Origin: Aeromicrobium sp. Root495
GTDB lineage: Bacteria > Actinomycetota > Actinomycetes > Propionibacteriales > Nocardioidaceae
NCBI RefSeq assembly: GCF_001426755.1
Contig: NZ_LMFJ01000001.1
Coordinates: 291,514-355,513, forward strand
Length of the DNA stretch: 64,000 nt
Direction of reading: 5' to 3'
The notes beneath the pieces are model-generated. The model was not told where the DNA came from. It saw only the letters and a list, made by a program, of their open reading frames with translations, and searched no databases. Made by a program: the position numbers and the translations under genes. How positions within the stretch are numbered: the first letter of the stretch is position 1; every line of letters starts with the position of its first letter. This document shows, piece after piece, positions 26,102 to 33,677 of this stretch.

Positions 26102-27514
26102 GTGACGATCCGCCTCCACGACACCGCCACGCGGCAGCTGCGCGAGCTCGACCCGGTGATCCCGGGTCATGTCGGCATCTACCACTGTGGCCTGACGGTG
26201 CAGGGGCCGCCGCACATCGGGCACATCCGCAAGGAGGTCGTCTTCGACGTCCTGCGGCGCTGGCTCGAGCGGGCCGGCTACGACGTCACCATCGTGGCCA
26301 ACGTGACCGACATCGACGACAAGATCCTGGCCAAGGGCGAGGAGCAGGGCCGGCCCTGGTTCGCCGTCGCCTACGAGAACGAGCGCGCCCTCCACGCCGC
26401 CTACGAGGTGCTGGGCTGCCGCCCGCCCACGTACGAGCCCCGCGCCACCGGTCACGTGCCGGAGATGATCGAGATGATGCAGACCCTCATCGAGAAGGGT
26501 CACGCGTACGCGGCCGACGACGGCTCGGGCGACGTCTACTTCGACGTCCGGTCCTGGCCCTCCTACGGCGAGCTGTCCAACCAGAAGGTCGACGACATGC
26601 TGCCCGCGCCGGACGCCCCGCCCGAGGGCAAGCGCGACCCCCGCGACTTCGCGCTCTGGAAGGGCCACAAGGACGGCGACCCCGAGTCGGCGTCGTGGCC
26701 CACCCCGTGGGGCCGTGGCCGGCCCGGCTGGCACCTGGAGTGCTCGGCCATGGCGGCCAAGTACCTCGGCCACGAGTTCGACATCCACGGCGGCGGCCTC
26801 GACCTACGGTTCCCGCACCACGAGAACGAGCTCGCGCAGTCGCGCGCGGCCGGTCAGCCGTTCGCCCGACTCTGGATGCACAACGCCATGCTCAACCTGG
26901 GCGGCTCCAAGATGGCCAAGAGCGTCGGCAACACGCTCATGGTGAGCGAGGTCGTGAAGCGGGTCCCCGCCCCGGCGCTGCGCTACTACCTGGCCGCCGC
27001 CCACTACCGCTCCATCATCGAGTTCTCCGAGGAGGCGCTCGCCGAGGCGGCCACCGCCTACGAGCGCATCGAGGGATTCGTCCGGCGGGCCGTCGCGCTC
27101 ACCGGTCCGGTGGAGCCGGGCGAGGTGACGCTCCCGTTCGCCCACGCGATGGACGACGACCTCTCGGTGCCGGCGGCACTCGCCGAGGTGCACCGTGTGG
27201 TGGCCGAGGGCAACCGCCTGGTCACCGAGAACGACGTCGAGGGCCTCCGGCTCGCGCTGGCCTCGGTCCGCGCCATGCTCGACGTCCTGGGCGTCGACCC
27301 GCTCTCGGCGCACTGGGCGCAGTCGTCCGGGGGCGACGACCGCACGCACGAGGCGCTCGGCACCCTCGTGGAGGCGCTGCTAGAGCAGCGCCAGGAGGCC
27401 CGGGCGAACAAGGACTTCGCCACGGCGGACCGAGCACGCGACCAGCTGGCAGCCGCCGGGGTCGAGATCGAGGACACGGCGCAAGGACCGCGCTGGAAGG
27501 TGTTGGACAACTGA
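26102..27514 (+). CDS. cysS: Cysteinyl-tRNA synthetase
   Basis: A 470-residue class I synthetase that charges tRNA-Cys. HIGH appears as PHIGH with H38-H41, zinc ligand C29 is in YHCGLTVQG, further zinc ligands lie in WHLECSAM and HHENE, and KMSKS appears as KMAKSVGN near residue 270. The length and the [15 protein letters not shown] start fit CysS rather than the mycothiol ligase MshC, which is shorter. GTG start after a TAGGAT box. The stop overlaps the ATG of rlmB by one base, an operon usual in actinobacteria. Confidence 0.96.
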   Translation: MTIRLHDTATRQLRELDPVIPGHVGIYHCGLTVQGPPHIGHIRKEVVFDVLRRWLERAGYDVTIVANVTDIDDKILAKGEEQGRPWFAVAYENERALHAAYEVLGCRPPTYEPRATGHVPEMIEMMQTLIEKGHAYAADDGSGDVYFDVRSWPSYGELSNQKVDDMLPAPDAPPEGKRDPRDFALWKGHKDGDPESASWPTPWGRGRPGWHLECSAMAAKYLGHEFDIHGGGLDLRFPHHENELAQSRAAGQPFARLWMHNAMLNLGGSKMAKSVGNTLMVSEVVKRVPAPALRYYLAAAHYRSIIEFSEEALAEAATAYERIEGFVRRAVALTGPVEPGEVTLPFAHAMDDDLSVPAALAEVHRVVAEGNRLVTENDVEGLRLALASVRAMLDVLGVDPLSAHWAQSSGGDDRTHEALGTLVEALLEQRQEARANKDFATADRARDQLAAAGVEIEDTAQGPRWKVLDN

Positions 27515-28461
27515 TGGCAGGCAACAGCCAGCGTCGAGGCGCGATCAAGAAGACCGGCAAGGGCAACCCCACCGCCGGCTCCGGTGGACGGCGTCGGCAG
27601 GGACTCGAGGGCAAGGGCCCCACGCCCCGTGCCGAGGAGCGCCCCAACCACAAGAAGTACAAGATCAACCGGGCGGTCGACCGGCGCGAGGCCGCCCGCC
27701 CCAAGCGCAACAAGGACGACGGCGGACCCGAGTGGGTGGCCGGACGCAACTCGGTGCTCGAGCTGCTGCGGGCCACCGTGCCGGTCGCGGGCCTCTACAT
27801 CGCCGAGGGCATCGAGCGCGACGACCGCGTGCGGGAGATCTTCAAGCTCGCCGCGGACCAGCACGTCTCCATGCTCGAGATCGGCCGCGTGGAGATGGAC
27901 AAGCTCACCGGTGGCGCCGTGCACCAGGGCGTCGCGGCCAAGCTCAACGCCTACGACTACGCGCACCCCGACGACCTGCTCAAGATCGCCGAGGACCTCG
28001 GTGAGCCGCCGCTCATCATGATGCTTGACGGCGTGACCGACCCGCGGAACCTCGGTGCGGTCGTGCGGTCGGCGTCGGGCTTCGGCGCCCACGGCGTGGT
28101 CATCGCCGAGCGTCGCGCTGCGCAGATGACGGCCTCGGCGTGGAAGACGTCGGCCGGTGCGGCGGCGCGGGTCCGCGTGGCCCGGGCCACCAACCTGACG
28201 CGTCAGCTGAAGGCGTACCAGGAGGCCGGCTGCATGGTCGTGGGCCTCGCCGCCGACGGCGACGTCGAGCTGCCCGACCTCGACATCGCCGACGGTCCGC
28301 TCGTCGTCGTGATCGGCAGCGAGGGTAAGGGCATCTCCCGCCTCGTCGGGGAGACGTGCGACCAGCTCGTGAGCATCCCCATGAGCACCGGGCTGGAGTC
28401 GCTCAACGCCGGCGTCGCGGCAGGCGTCGCGCTCTACTCCATCAGCCAGGCCCGCCGCTAG
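27514..28461 (+). CDS. rlmB: 23S rRNA (guanosine-2'-O-)-methyltransferase RlmB (SpoU family)
   Basis: A 315-residue SPOUT methyltransferase. The N-terminal 75 residues are a Lys/Arg/Gly-rich extension typical of actinobacterial members. A SpoU substrate-binding domain (GRNSVLELLRATVPVAGLYIAEG) and the knotted catalytic domain follow, with motif 1 DGVTDPRNLGAVVRSASGFG, motif 2 VIGSEGKGISRL and motif 3 IPMSTGLESLNAGVAAGVALY. The target G2251 is inferred from the family. Translation is coupled to cysS (TGATG). Confidence 0.93.
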   Translation: MAGNSQRRGAIKKTGKGNPTAGSGGRRRQGLEGKGPTPRAEERPNHKKYKINRAVDRREAARPKRNKDDGGPEWVAGRNSVLELLRATVPVAGLYIAEGIERDDRVREIFKLAADQHVSMLEIGRVEMDKLTGGAVHQGVAAKLNAYDYAHPDDLLKIAEDLGEPPLIMMLDGVTDPRNLGAVVRSASGFGAHGVVIAERRAAQMTASAWKTSAGAAARVRVARATNLTRQLKAYQEAGCMVVGLAADGDVELPDLDIADGPLVVVIGSEGKGISRLVGETCDQLVSIPMSTGLESLNAGVAAGVALYSISQARR

Positions 28462-28466
28462 CAGTC

Positions 28467-28529
28467 CGAGATTCGCGGGTCCATGCACCGTCTGCGCTGA
28501 CGCATCGGTGCATGGGGCCGCGAATCTCG
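28467..28529. terminator. 24-bp palindrome between convergent rlmB and galE
   Basis: CGAGATTCGCGGGTCCATGCACCG at 28467-28490 pairs with 28506-28529 with two mismatches, around a 15-base loop. There is no T-tract. It sits six bases after the rlmB stop and nine bases before the galE stop, so a bidirectional terminator is the simplest reading. Confidence 0.65.
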
Positions 28530-28537
28530 CGGTGGGG

Positions 28538-29557
28538 TCAGTCGGGGAAGCCCTCGGGGTTGCCCGACTGCCAGCGCCACGTGTCGACGCACATGTCGTC
28601 GATGGTGCGTGAGGTACGCCAGCCCAGCTCCTCGGCGGCCCGGGTGGGGTCGGCCCAGAAGGCCGGGAGATCGCCCGAGCGGCGCTCCACGATCTCGTGC
28701 GGCAGCTCGTGCCCGACGGCACGCTCGAACGCGTGCAGCATCTCCAGCACCGACGTGCCCTCGCCGGAACCGAGGTTCCAGGCCCGCACGAGCGGGTCGC
28801 CCGCGGTGATGGCCTGCAGGGCGGCGACGTGTCCCTCGGCGACGTCGTCGACGTGGATGAAGTCGCGCTCGCACGTGCCGTCCTTCGTCGGGTAGTCGCC
28901 GCCGAAGATCGAGAGCTTCTCGCGCCGGCCCACGGCCACCTGGGCGATGAAGGGGACGAGGTTGTTGGGGATGCCCTGCGGGTCCTCGCCGATGAGGCCC
29001 GACGGGTGCGCGCCCACGGGGTTGAAGTACCGGAGCAGGGCGATGCGCCACGTGGGGTCGGCCACCGCGACGTCGGTGAGGATGCGCTCGACCATGACCT
29101 TGGTCTGGCCGTAGGGGCTCGAGGAGTCGAGCCGGTCGAAGTCCTCGGTGTACGGCACAGGAGCCTCGGCGCCGTAGACCGTGGCCGACGACGAGAACAC
29201 GATCGTGCGGACGCCGTGCTCGGCCATGGCGTCGAGCAGCGTGTAGGTGGAGCCGAGGTTGTTCTCGTAGTACCGCAGGGGCTGGGCCACGCTCTCGCCT
29301 ACCGCCTTGAGCGCGGCGAAGTGGATGACGGCGTCGAAGGTCCTCTCGCCGAACAGCCGGCCGAGCGCGGCACGGTCGCGCAGGTCGACGTGGTGCAGCG
29401 GGACGGTGGCCCCGGTGATCTCCTCGATACGGGCGATGGCGGTGGGCTTGCTGTTCACGAAGCTGTCGACGACCTCCACCTCGTGGCCGGACGCGAGGAG
29501 GGACACGACGGTGTGGGAGCCGATGTAGCCGGCGCCGCCGGTGACGAGGACACGCAT
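28538..29557 (-). CDS. galE: UDP-glucose 4-epimerase
   Basis: A 339-residue extended SDR that interconverts UDP-glucose and UDP-galactose. The NAD loop GGAGYIGS is at residues 7-14, the catalytic SSATVYG and YGQTK (Tyr/Lys) follow, and DYPTKDGTCERDFIHVDD is a GalE signature. The ATG at 29557 is preferred to an in-frame TTG nine bases upstream because homologs begin MRVLVTGGAG. A large cluster of 40-bp repeats begins about 30 bases upstream of the start and fills most of the gap to the preceding gene. Confidence 0.95.
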   Translation of the reverse strand: MRVLVTGGAGYIGSHTVVSLLASGHEVEVVDSFVNSKPTAIARIEEITGATVPLHHVDLRDRAALGRLFGERTFDAVIHFAALKAVGESVAQPLRYYENNLGSTYTLLDAMAEHGVRTIVFSSSATVYGAEAPVPYTEDFDRLDSSSPYGQTKVMVERILTDVAVADPTWRIALLRYFNPVGAHPSGLIGEDPQGIPNNLVPFIAQVAVGRREKLSIFGGDYPTKDGTCERDFIHVDDVAEGHVAALQAITAGDPLVRAWNLGSGEGTSVLEMLHAFERAVGHELPHEIVERRSGDLPAFWADPTRAAEELGWRTSRTIDDMCVDTWRWQSGNPEGFPD

Positions 29558-29589
29558 GAGGTCCAACCTACCGACGCCCGCCCTGTGGG

Positions 29590-29940
29590 GCGGTGACGTG
29601 GCGTCCGTCTGGGCGGGTCGGCCGGTGGGGCGGTGACGTGGCGTCCGTCTGGGCGGATCGGCCGGTGGGGCGGTGACGTGGCGTCCGTTTGGGCGGGTCG
29701 GCCGGTGGGGCGGTGACGTGGCGGCCGTCTGGGCGGGTCGGCCGGTGGGGCGGTGACGGGGCGGCCGTCTGGGCGGGTCGGCCGGTGGGGCGGTGACGGG
29801 GCGTCCGTTTCGGGCCCGCCGAGGGTTCCAAACGGACGCAGAGTCACCGCCCCCAGGCCAGGCCCTGTCTGAACGGACGCAGAGTCACCGCCCCCAGGCC
29901 AGGCCCTGTCCAGACGGACGCAGAGTCACCGTCCCCAGGC
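29590..29940. repeat. 40/41-bp convergent tandem repeat cluster, locus 3 (six direct copies, three inverted)
   Basis: Six direct copies of CGGTGACGTGGCGTCCGTCT type begin at 29591, 29631, 29671, 29711, 29751 and 29791, exactly 40 bases apart and almost identical including their spacers (GGGCGGGTCGGCCGGTGGGG). They meet three inverted copies starting near 29830, 29871 and 29912 (41 bases apart, spacer CCCCCAGGCCAGGCCCTGTC). The inversion centre is 29811-29829. The cluster fills most of the 395-base gap between galE and the FAD oxidase gene, both on the minus strand. No real gene lies in it. Confidence 0.9.
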
Positions 29941-29952
29941 CAGGGGGGCGGG

Positions 29953-31260
29953 TCAGCCGAGGACGCGGTCGAGGTAGGGGTTGGAGAAACGGCGGTCGGG
30001 GTCGAGCTCGTCGCGAACGGCGACGAACTCGTCGAACCGGCTGTAGCGCTCGGAGAGGTACGAGGCGTCGAGCGTGTGCATCTTGCCCCAGTGCGGGCGG
30101 CCCTCGTGCGCCGTGAAGATGTCCTGCGCGGCCGAGAAGTACGCCGTCGGGTCGACCCGGTGGTACTGGTGCACGGCGACGTAGCAGTTGTCCCGCTCGT
30201 GCCCGGTCGACATCCAGACGTCGTCGGCAGCGGTGAAGCGCACCTCGATGGGGAAGCTGACGTGCTCGCCGCTCGTCGCGAACCAGGACTGGAGGCCGGC
30301 GATGACCTCGCTGAGCGCCTCGCGCGGCATGGCGAACTCGGACTCGCGGAACCGCACGCGCCGCGGCGACACGAACACCTCGTGCGACGGCGCGGTGTAC
30401 TCCCGCGCCGAGAGCGCCGAGCCGCTGACGGCGTTGATCCGGGGGATCCACGACGGGCGGCGCTGCGCGACGCGGTTGACCGCCTCGAACAGGCCGTTGC
30501 TGAGCACCTCGTCATCGAGCGTGTGGCGCAGGCGGCTGAGCGGTCGGGGCGCTGTGCCCGGCGGGACACGGTCGTTCTGCTTGACCAGCGCCTTCTCGGT
30601 GTGGGGGAACCAGTAGAACTCGAAGTGGTCGTGGCCGGTCACCAGCTCCGGGAGGCGATCGAGCACCTCGGGCAGCGCCATGGGCTCCTCGCGTGCGCGG
30701 AGGAGGAAGGCCGGGACGCACTGCAGCGTCACCTCGGTGACGATGCCGAGGGCACCGAGCGTCACGCGGGAGGCGCCGAACCACGGGTGCTGCTCGTCGA
30801 TGTCGAGGACGTCGCCGGACGCCGTGACGAGCTGGATGCCCACGACGGCCGCGCTGATGCCGTGGAGCCTGTCGCCCGTTCCGTGCGTGCCGGTGGAGAC
30901 GGCGCCGGCGACGGACTGTGGGTCGACGTCGCCGAGGTTGGGCAGGGCCAGTCCCAGCGCGTCGAGCCGCGGGTTGAGCTCGCGCAGGGAGATGCCGGCC
31001 TGGACGCGGACCCGCTGGGTATCGGGGTCGTGCGCAAGGACGGCGTTCATCCGGTCGAGCCGCACGCAGATGCCGTCGGTGGCGGCGATGGGCGTGAAGG
31101 AGTGGGCGGCGCCGTAGGCCTTGACGGGCAGGCCCTGGGCCTTGGCCTGGGCGACGATCGCGACGACCTCGGCGGTGCTGGCCGGGTGGGCGAAGCTGAC
31201 CGGCGTGGTGGTGACGCTGCGGCCCCAGTTGGTCCAGTGCCTCTCGGTGCGGGCGCTCAT
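29953..31260 (-). CDS. FAD-binding D-arabinono-1,4-lactone oxidase family protein
   Basis: A 435-residue oxidase of the VAO/GULO family. Residues 1-170 form the PCMH FAD domain (FAHPASTAEVVAIVAQAK, YGAAHSFTPIAATDG, GLALPNLGDVDPQSVAGA, TGTHGTG) and the rest the ALO domain (EFYWFPHTEKALV, PIEVRFTAADDVWMS, WGKMHTLDASYLSERY). Members oxidise aldonolactones or sugar alcohols with FAD and O2. The ATG lies on the stop of the upstream gene (ATGA), so the two are co-translated. The substrate is not readable. Confidence 0.88.
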   Translation of the reverse strand: MSARTERHWTNWGRSVTTTPVSFAHPASTAEVVAIVAQAKAQGLPVKAYGAAHSFTPIAATDGICVRLDRMNAVLAHDPDTQRVRVQAGISLRELNPRLDALGLALPNLGDVDPQSVAGAVSTGTHGTGDRLHGISAAVVGIQLVTASGDVLDIDEQHPWFGASRVTLGALGIVTEVTLQCVPAFLLRAREEPMALPEVLDRLPELVTGHDHFEFYWFPHTEKALVKQNDRVPPGTAPRPLSRLRHTLDDEVLSNGLFEAVNRVAQRRPSWIPRINAVSGSALSAREYTAPSHEVFVSPRRVRFRESEFAMPREALSEVIAGLQSWFATSGEHVSFPIEVRFTAADDVWMSTGHERDNCYVAVHQYHRVDPTAYFSAAQDIFTAHEGRPHWGKMHTLDASYLSERYSRFDEFVAVRDELDPDRRFSNPYLDRVLG

Positions 31261-32420
31261 CCGAAGTTCTTCCCCTCGCCGCGGTAGGTGGGTGTGGTCG
31301 TGACGCTGCCGTCGGCCGCCACGAGGGCGACGGTGTCGAACCGCTCGCACATCTCGCCGGCCTTGGCGTGCCGCATGAGCACGCGGTCGCCGACCCGCAG
31401 GTCGCGGGCGCCCTTGCCCTTGACGGGCGTCTGCACCTCGCCGGCCCCCTCGGTGCCGATGAGCTCCAGCCCCTCGGGCCAGACCGGGGTGGGACGGCGG
31501 GAGTCCCCGGCCGGACCGGATGCGATGTAGCCCCCGGAGAACAGGGTGGCGATGCCGCGGGTGGGTCGGCGCACGACCGACAGCGCGTAGAACGCGGCCG
31601 GGTTGGCCTCGAAGGCGTCGTAGCCGTCGAAGAGGGTGGGGGTGAAGAGGCCGGACCCGGCGGTGAGCTCGGTGATGGAGGGGTCGGTCCCCGTCACCTC
31701 CAGGCTCCCGGTCCCGCCGGCGTTCACGATCTCGAGGTCGGCGTGCTCGCGGACCGCTGCCACCACGGCCGAGCGGCGTCGTCCCAGGTCCTCGGCCGAC
31801 TTCTTCTTGACCAGACGCACGGCGCGCGAGGTGTCCTGGAGCCCGGCGATCTGGGCGTCGTAGAACATGACCCCGACGAGGCGGAAGCCCGGTCGGCCGG
31901 CGATGGCCCGCGCCACCCGGCCGGCCTCCTTGGCGGTGTGCACGGGGGAGCGGCGCACACCCAGGTGGATGGGGCCGAGGCGGAGCGAGGAGTCGACGTC
32001 GAGGCAGACCCGGATCGTGGGGTGGTCGAGCCCCAGCACACGGTCGATGTGGTCGAGGGACTCCGACGAGTCGACCATGACGGTGATGGCGGCGAGACGA
32101 CGCTCGTCGGCCACGAGCTCGCGCAGGCCTGCGGCGCTGGTGGTGGGGTAGGCGAGCAGGACGTCGTCGATGCCGTGGTCGACGAGCCAGCAGGACTCCG
32201 CGAGCGAGTACGACATGACGCCGCGGAAGCCGTCGAGGGCGAGCGTGCCCTCGATGATGCTGCGGACGCGGACCGACTTGCTGGCCACGCGGACGGGCAC
32301 ACCGGCGGCCCGACGCAGGAGGTCCTGGGCGTTGGCCTCGAGGGCGACCTCGTCGATGATGGCGAGCGGCGTCTCGAGGTCGGCGGTGGCAGCGAGCAAC
32401 GTCTCAGGGCGTGAGGTCAC
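31257..32420 (-). CDS. D-threonine aldolase-like amino acid deaminase/aldolase (alanine racemase N-terminal fold)
   Basis: A 387-residue PLP enzyme of the D-threonine aldolase/D-serine dehydratase group. The N-terminal barrel carries the PLP lysine K48 in VRVASKSVRVR, and the C-terminal beta domain has the metal-binding type ending (RVLMRHAKAGEMCERFD). GTG start. It overlaps the lactone oxidase by four bases. This same pairing is common in actinobacteria, implying a shared pathway on a hydroxy-amino acid or a polyhydroxy acid, but the substrate is not established. Confidence 0.82.
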   Translation of the reverse strand: MTSRPETLLAATADLETPLAIIDEVALEANAQDLLRRAAGVPVRVASKSVRVRSIIEGTLALDGFRGVMSYSLAESCWLVDHGIDDVLLAYPTTSAAGLRELVADERRLAAITVMVDSSESLDHIDRVLGLDHPTIRVCLDVDSSLRLGPIHLGVRRSPVHTAKEAGRVARAIAGRPGFRLVGVMFYDAQIAGLQDTSRAVRLVKKKSAEDLGRRRSAVVAAVREHADLEIVNAGGTGSLEVTGTDPSITELTAGSGLFTPTLFDGYDAFEANPAAFYALSVVRRPTRGIATLFSGGYIASGPAGDSRRPTPVWPEGLELIGTEGAGEVQTPVKGKGARDLRVGDRVLMRHAKAGEMCERFDTVALVAADGSVTTTPTYRGEGKNFG

Positions 32421-32652
32421 CCGGTCAAGTATGCCGAGACCGGGGGCCTCGCGTCAGGGGTCGGACGCGACGGTGCCGACGAGCCACTCGAGTGCCACGC
32501 CGGCCACGATGGTCGCGGCGCCGTTCAGCGAGATGCCCACCGGTCCCGCTGATGTCCTCGTCAGCCGTCGAAGGGCCCCTCGGTCTCGTCGAAGCCTCCA
32601 CCCTGCGCCTCGTCCGGACGTGGCTACGATGTTCGTGCGGCCTCGGTCGCAC
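32421..32652. other. Gap between the aldolase-like gene and tRNA-Thr with no convincing gene
   Basis: A minus-strand frame from GTG 32540 to TAG/TGA at 32454 would give a 28-residue hydrophobic peptide (GISLNGAATIVAGVALEWLVG...). It lacks a good ribosome site, so I list it only as a possibility. The promoter of tRNA-Thr should lie near the right end, but I see no clear boxes. Confidence 0.3.
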
Positions 32653-32725
32653 GCCTCTGTAGCTCAGTCGGTAGAGCGCCTTACTTGTAATAAGGATGTC
32701 GCGGGTTCGAATCCTGTCGGAGGCT
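32653..32725 (+). tRNA. tRNA-Thr (anticodon TGT)
   Basis: A 73-base cloverleaf: acceptor stem GCCTCTG/CGGAGGC (one wobble), D arm GCTC...GAGC, anticodon arm CCTTA-CTTGTAA-TAAGG with anticodon TGT, and T arm with TTCGAAT. The CCA end is not encoded. It reads ACA and, with wobble, other Thr codons. The 232 bases before it hold no convincing gene. Confidence 0.96.
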
Positions 32726-32801
32726 CCGTGCTGACGGATGGCAGAGCCGGTGCTCGTGCCGACCCGCCGTCCGGCGGCTCGTCCCGCCCCACCACCCGAG
32801 G

Positions 32802-33677
32802 ATGGCCACCATGGCGCGCATGACTCCGCAGACGGTCGTGCTGCACGGCCACGAGCTCTCGTACGTCGACAGCGGCTCCGGCCCCGTCGTGCTCTTCATC
32901 CACGGGATCCTGGGGTCGCAGCGTCAGTTCGAGCACCTCATCGACACGATGGACGACGACCACCGCGTGGTCCTGCCCGACCTCTTCGGGCACGGCGACT
33001 CGGCCAAGCCGCTCGGCGACTACTCGCTCAGCGCGCACGCCGCCGCGATGCGCGACCTGCTCGACCACCTGGGGGTCGACCGTGTGACGCTCGTGGGACA
33101 CAGCCTCGGCGGCGGCATCGCGATGCAGTTCTTCTATCTCTTCCCCGAGCGGGTCGAGCGTCTCGTGCTCGTCTCCAGCGGCGGGCTCGGCCGCGAGGTC
33201 AGCCTGCTGCTGCGCGCCGCGGCGCTGCCCGGCGCCGACCAGGTGCTGGGGGTCGTGGCCTCCGGTCCGGTGCTCTCGGGCATCGAGGCACTCGGGCGTC
33301 GGGCCTCGCGGCTGGGCTGGAGGCCGGGCGCCGACGTGGGTGCGATCTGGAAGGGCTTCAGCTCGCTGGAGGACCGGGAGAGCCGGCGCGCGTTCCTGAA
33401 GACCACGCGCGCGGTCATCGACATCGGCGGTCAGAGCATCAGCGCCCACGACCACCTCGAGGGCTCGCTGCCCGTCCCGACGATGATCGTGTGGGGCTCG
33501 AAGGACCACATGATCCCGGCGTCGCACGCCTTGAGCGTGGAGAAGGAGCTGCCCGACTGCCGGGTCGAGATCTTCGAGGGCGCCGGGCACTTCCCGCACC
33601 TCGACGACCCGGAGCGCTTCGCCCGGGTGCTGCGCGAGTTCGTCGACGAGGCGGGCTCAGCCGACGTTCAGGACTGA
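32802..33677 (+). CDS. Alpha/beta hydrolase
   Basis: A 291-residue alpha/beta hydrolase. The nucleophile S101 lies in GHSLGGG, the oxyanion region HGILGS at about residue 34, the acid in WGSKDHMIP and the catalytic His in GAGHFPHLDDPERF. Such enzymes act on esters, epoxides or haloalkanes; I cannot tell which. Three in-frame ATGs lie within 21 bases, and the first is reported. Its 3' end overlaps the convergent ABC-F gene by 21 bases. Confidence 0.85.
   Translation: MATMARMTPQTVVLHGHELSYVDSGSGPVVLFIHGILGSQRQFEHLIDTMDDDHRVVLPDLFGHGDSAKPLGDYSLSAHAAAMRDLLDHLGVDRVTLVGHSLGGGIAMQFFYLFPERVERLVLVSSGGLGREVSLLLRAAALPGADQVLGVVASGPVLSGIEALGRRASRLGWRPGADVGAIWKGFSSLEDRESRRAFLKTTRAVIDIGGQSISAHDHLEGSLPVPTMIVWGSKDHMIPASHALSVEKELPDCRVEIFEGAGHFPHLDDPERFARVLREFVDEAGSADVQD

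Noticed and set aside
29455..29847. Pro/Arg/Thr-rich reading frames across repeat locus 3 on both strands
   Set aside because: They arise because the 40-base repeat lacks stops in several frames; there is no ribosome site and the composition is purely repeat-derived.
29590..29940. CRISPR array (regular repeats with about 20-base spacers)
   Set aside because: The spacers are as conserved as the cores, inverted copies follow direct ones, and no cas genes are present.
32454..32540. Small 28-aa hydrophobic frame before tRNA-Thr
   Set aside because: No ATG, no close ribosome site and no family match; kept only as a remark on the gap.
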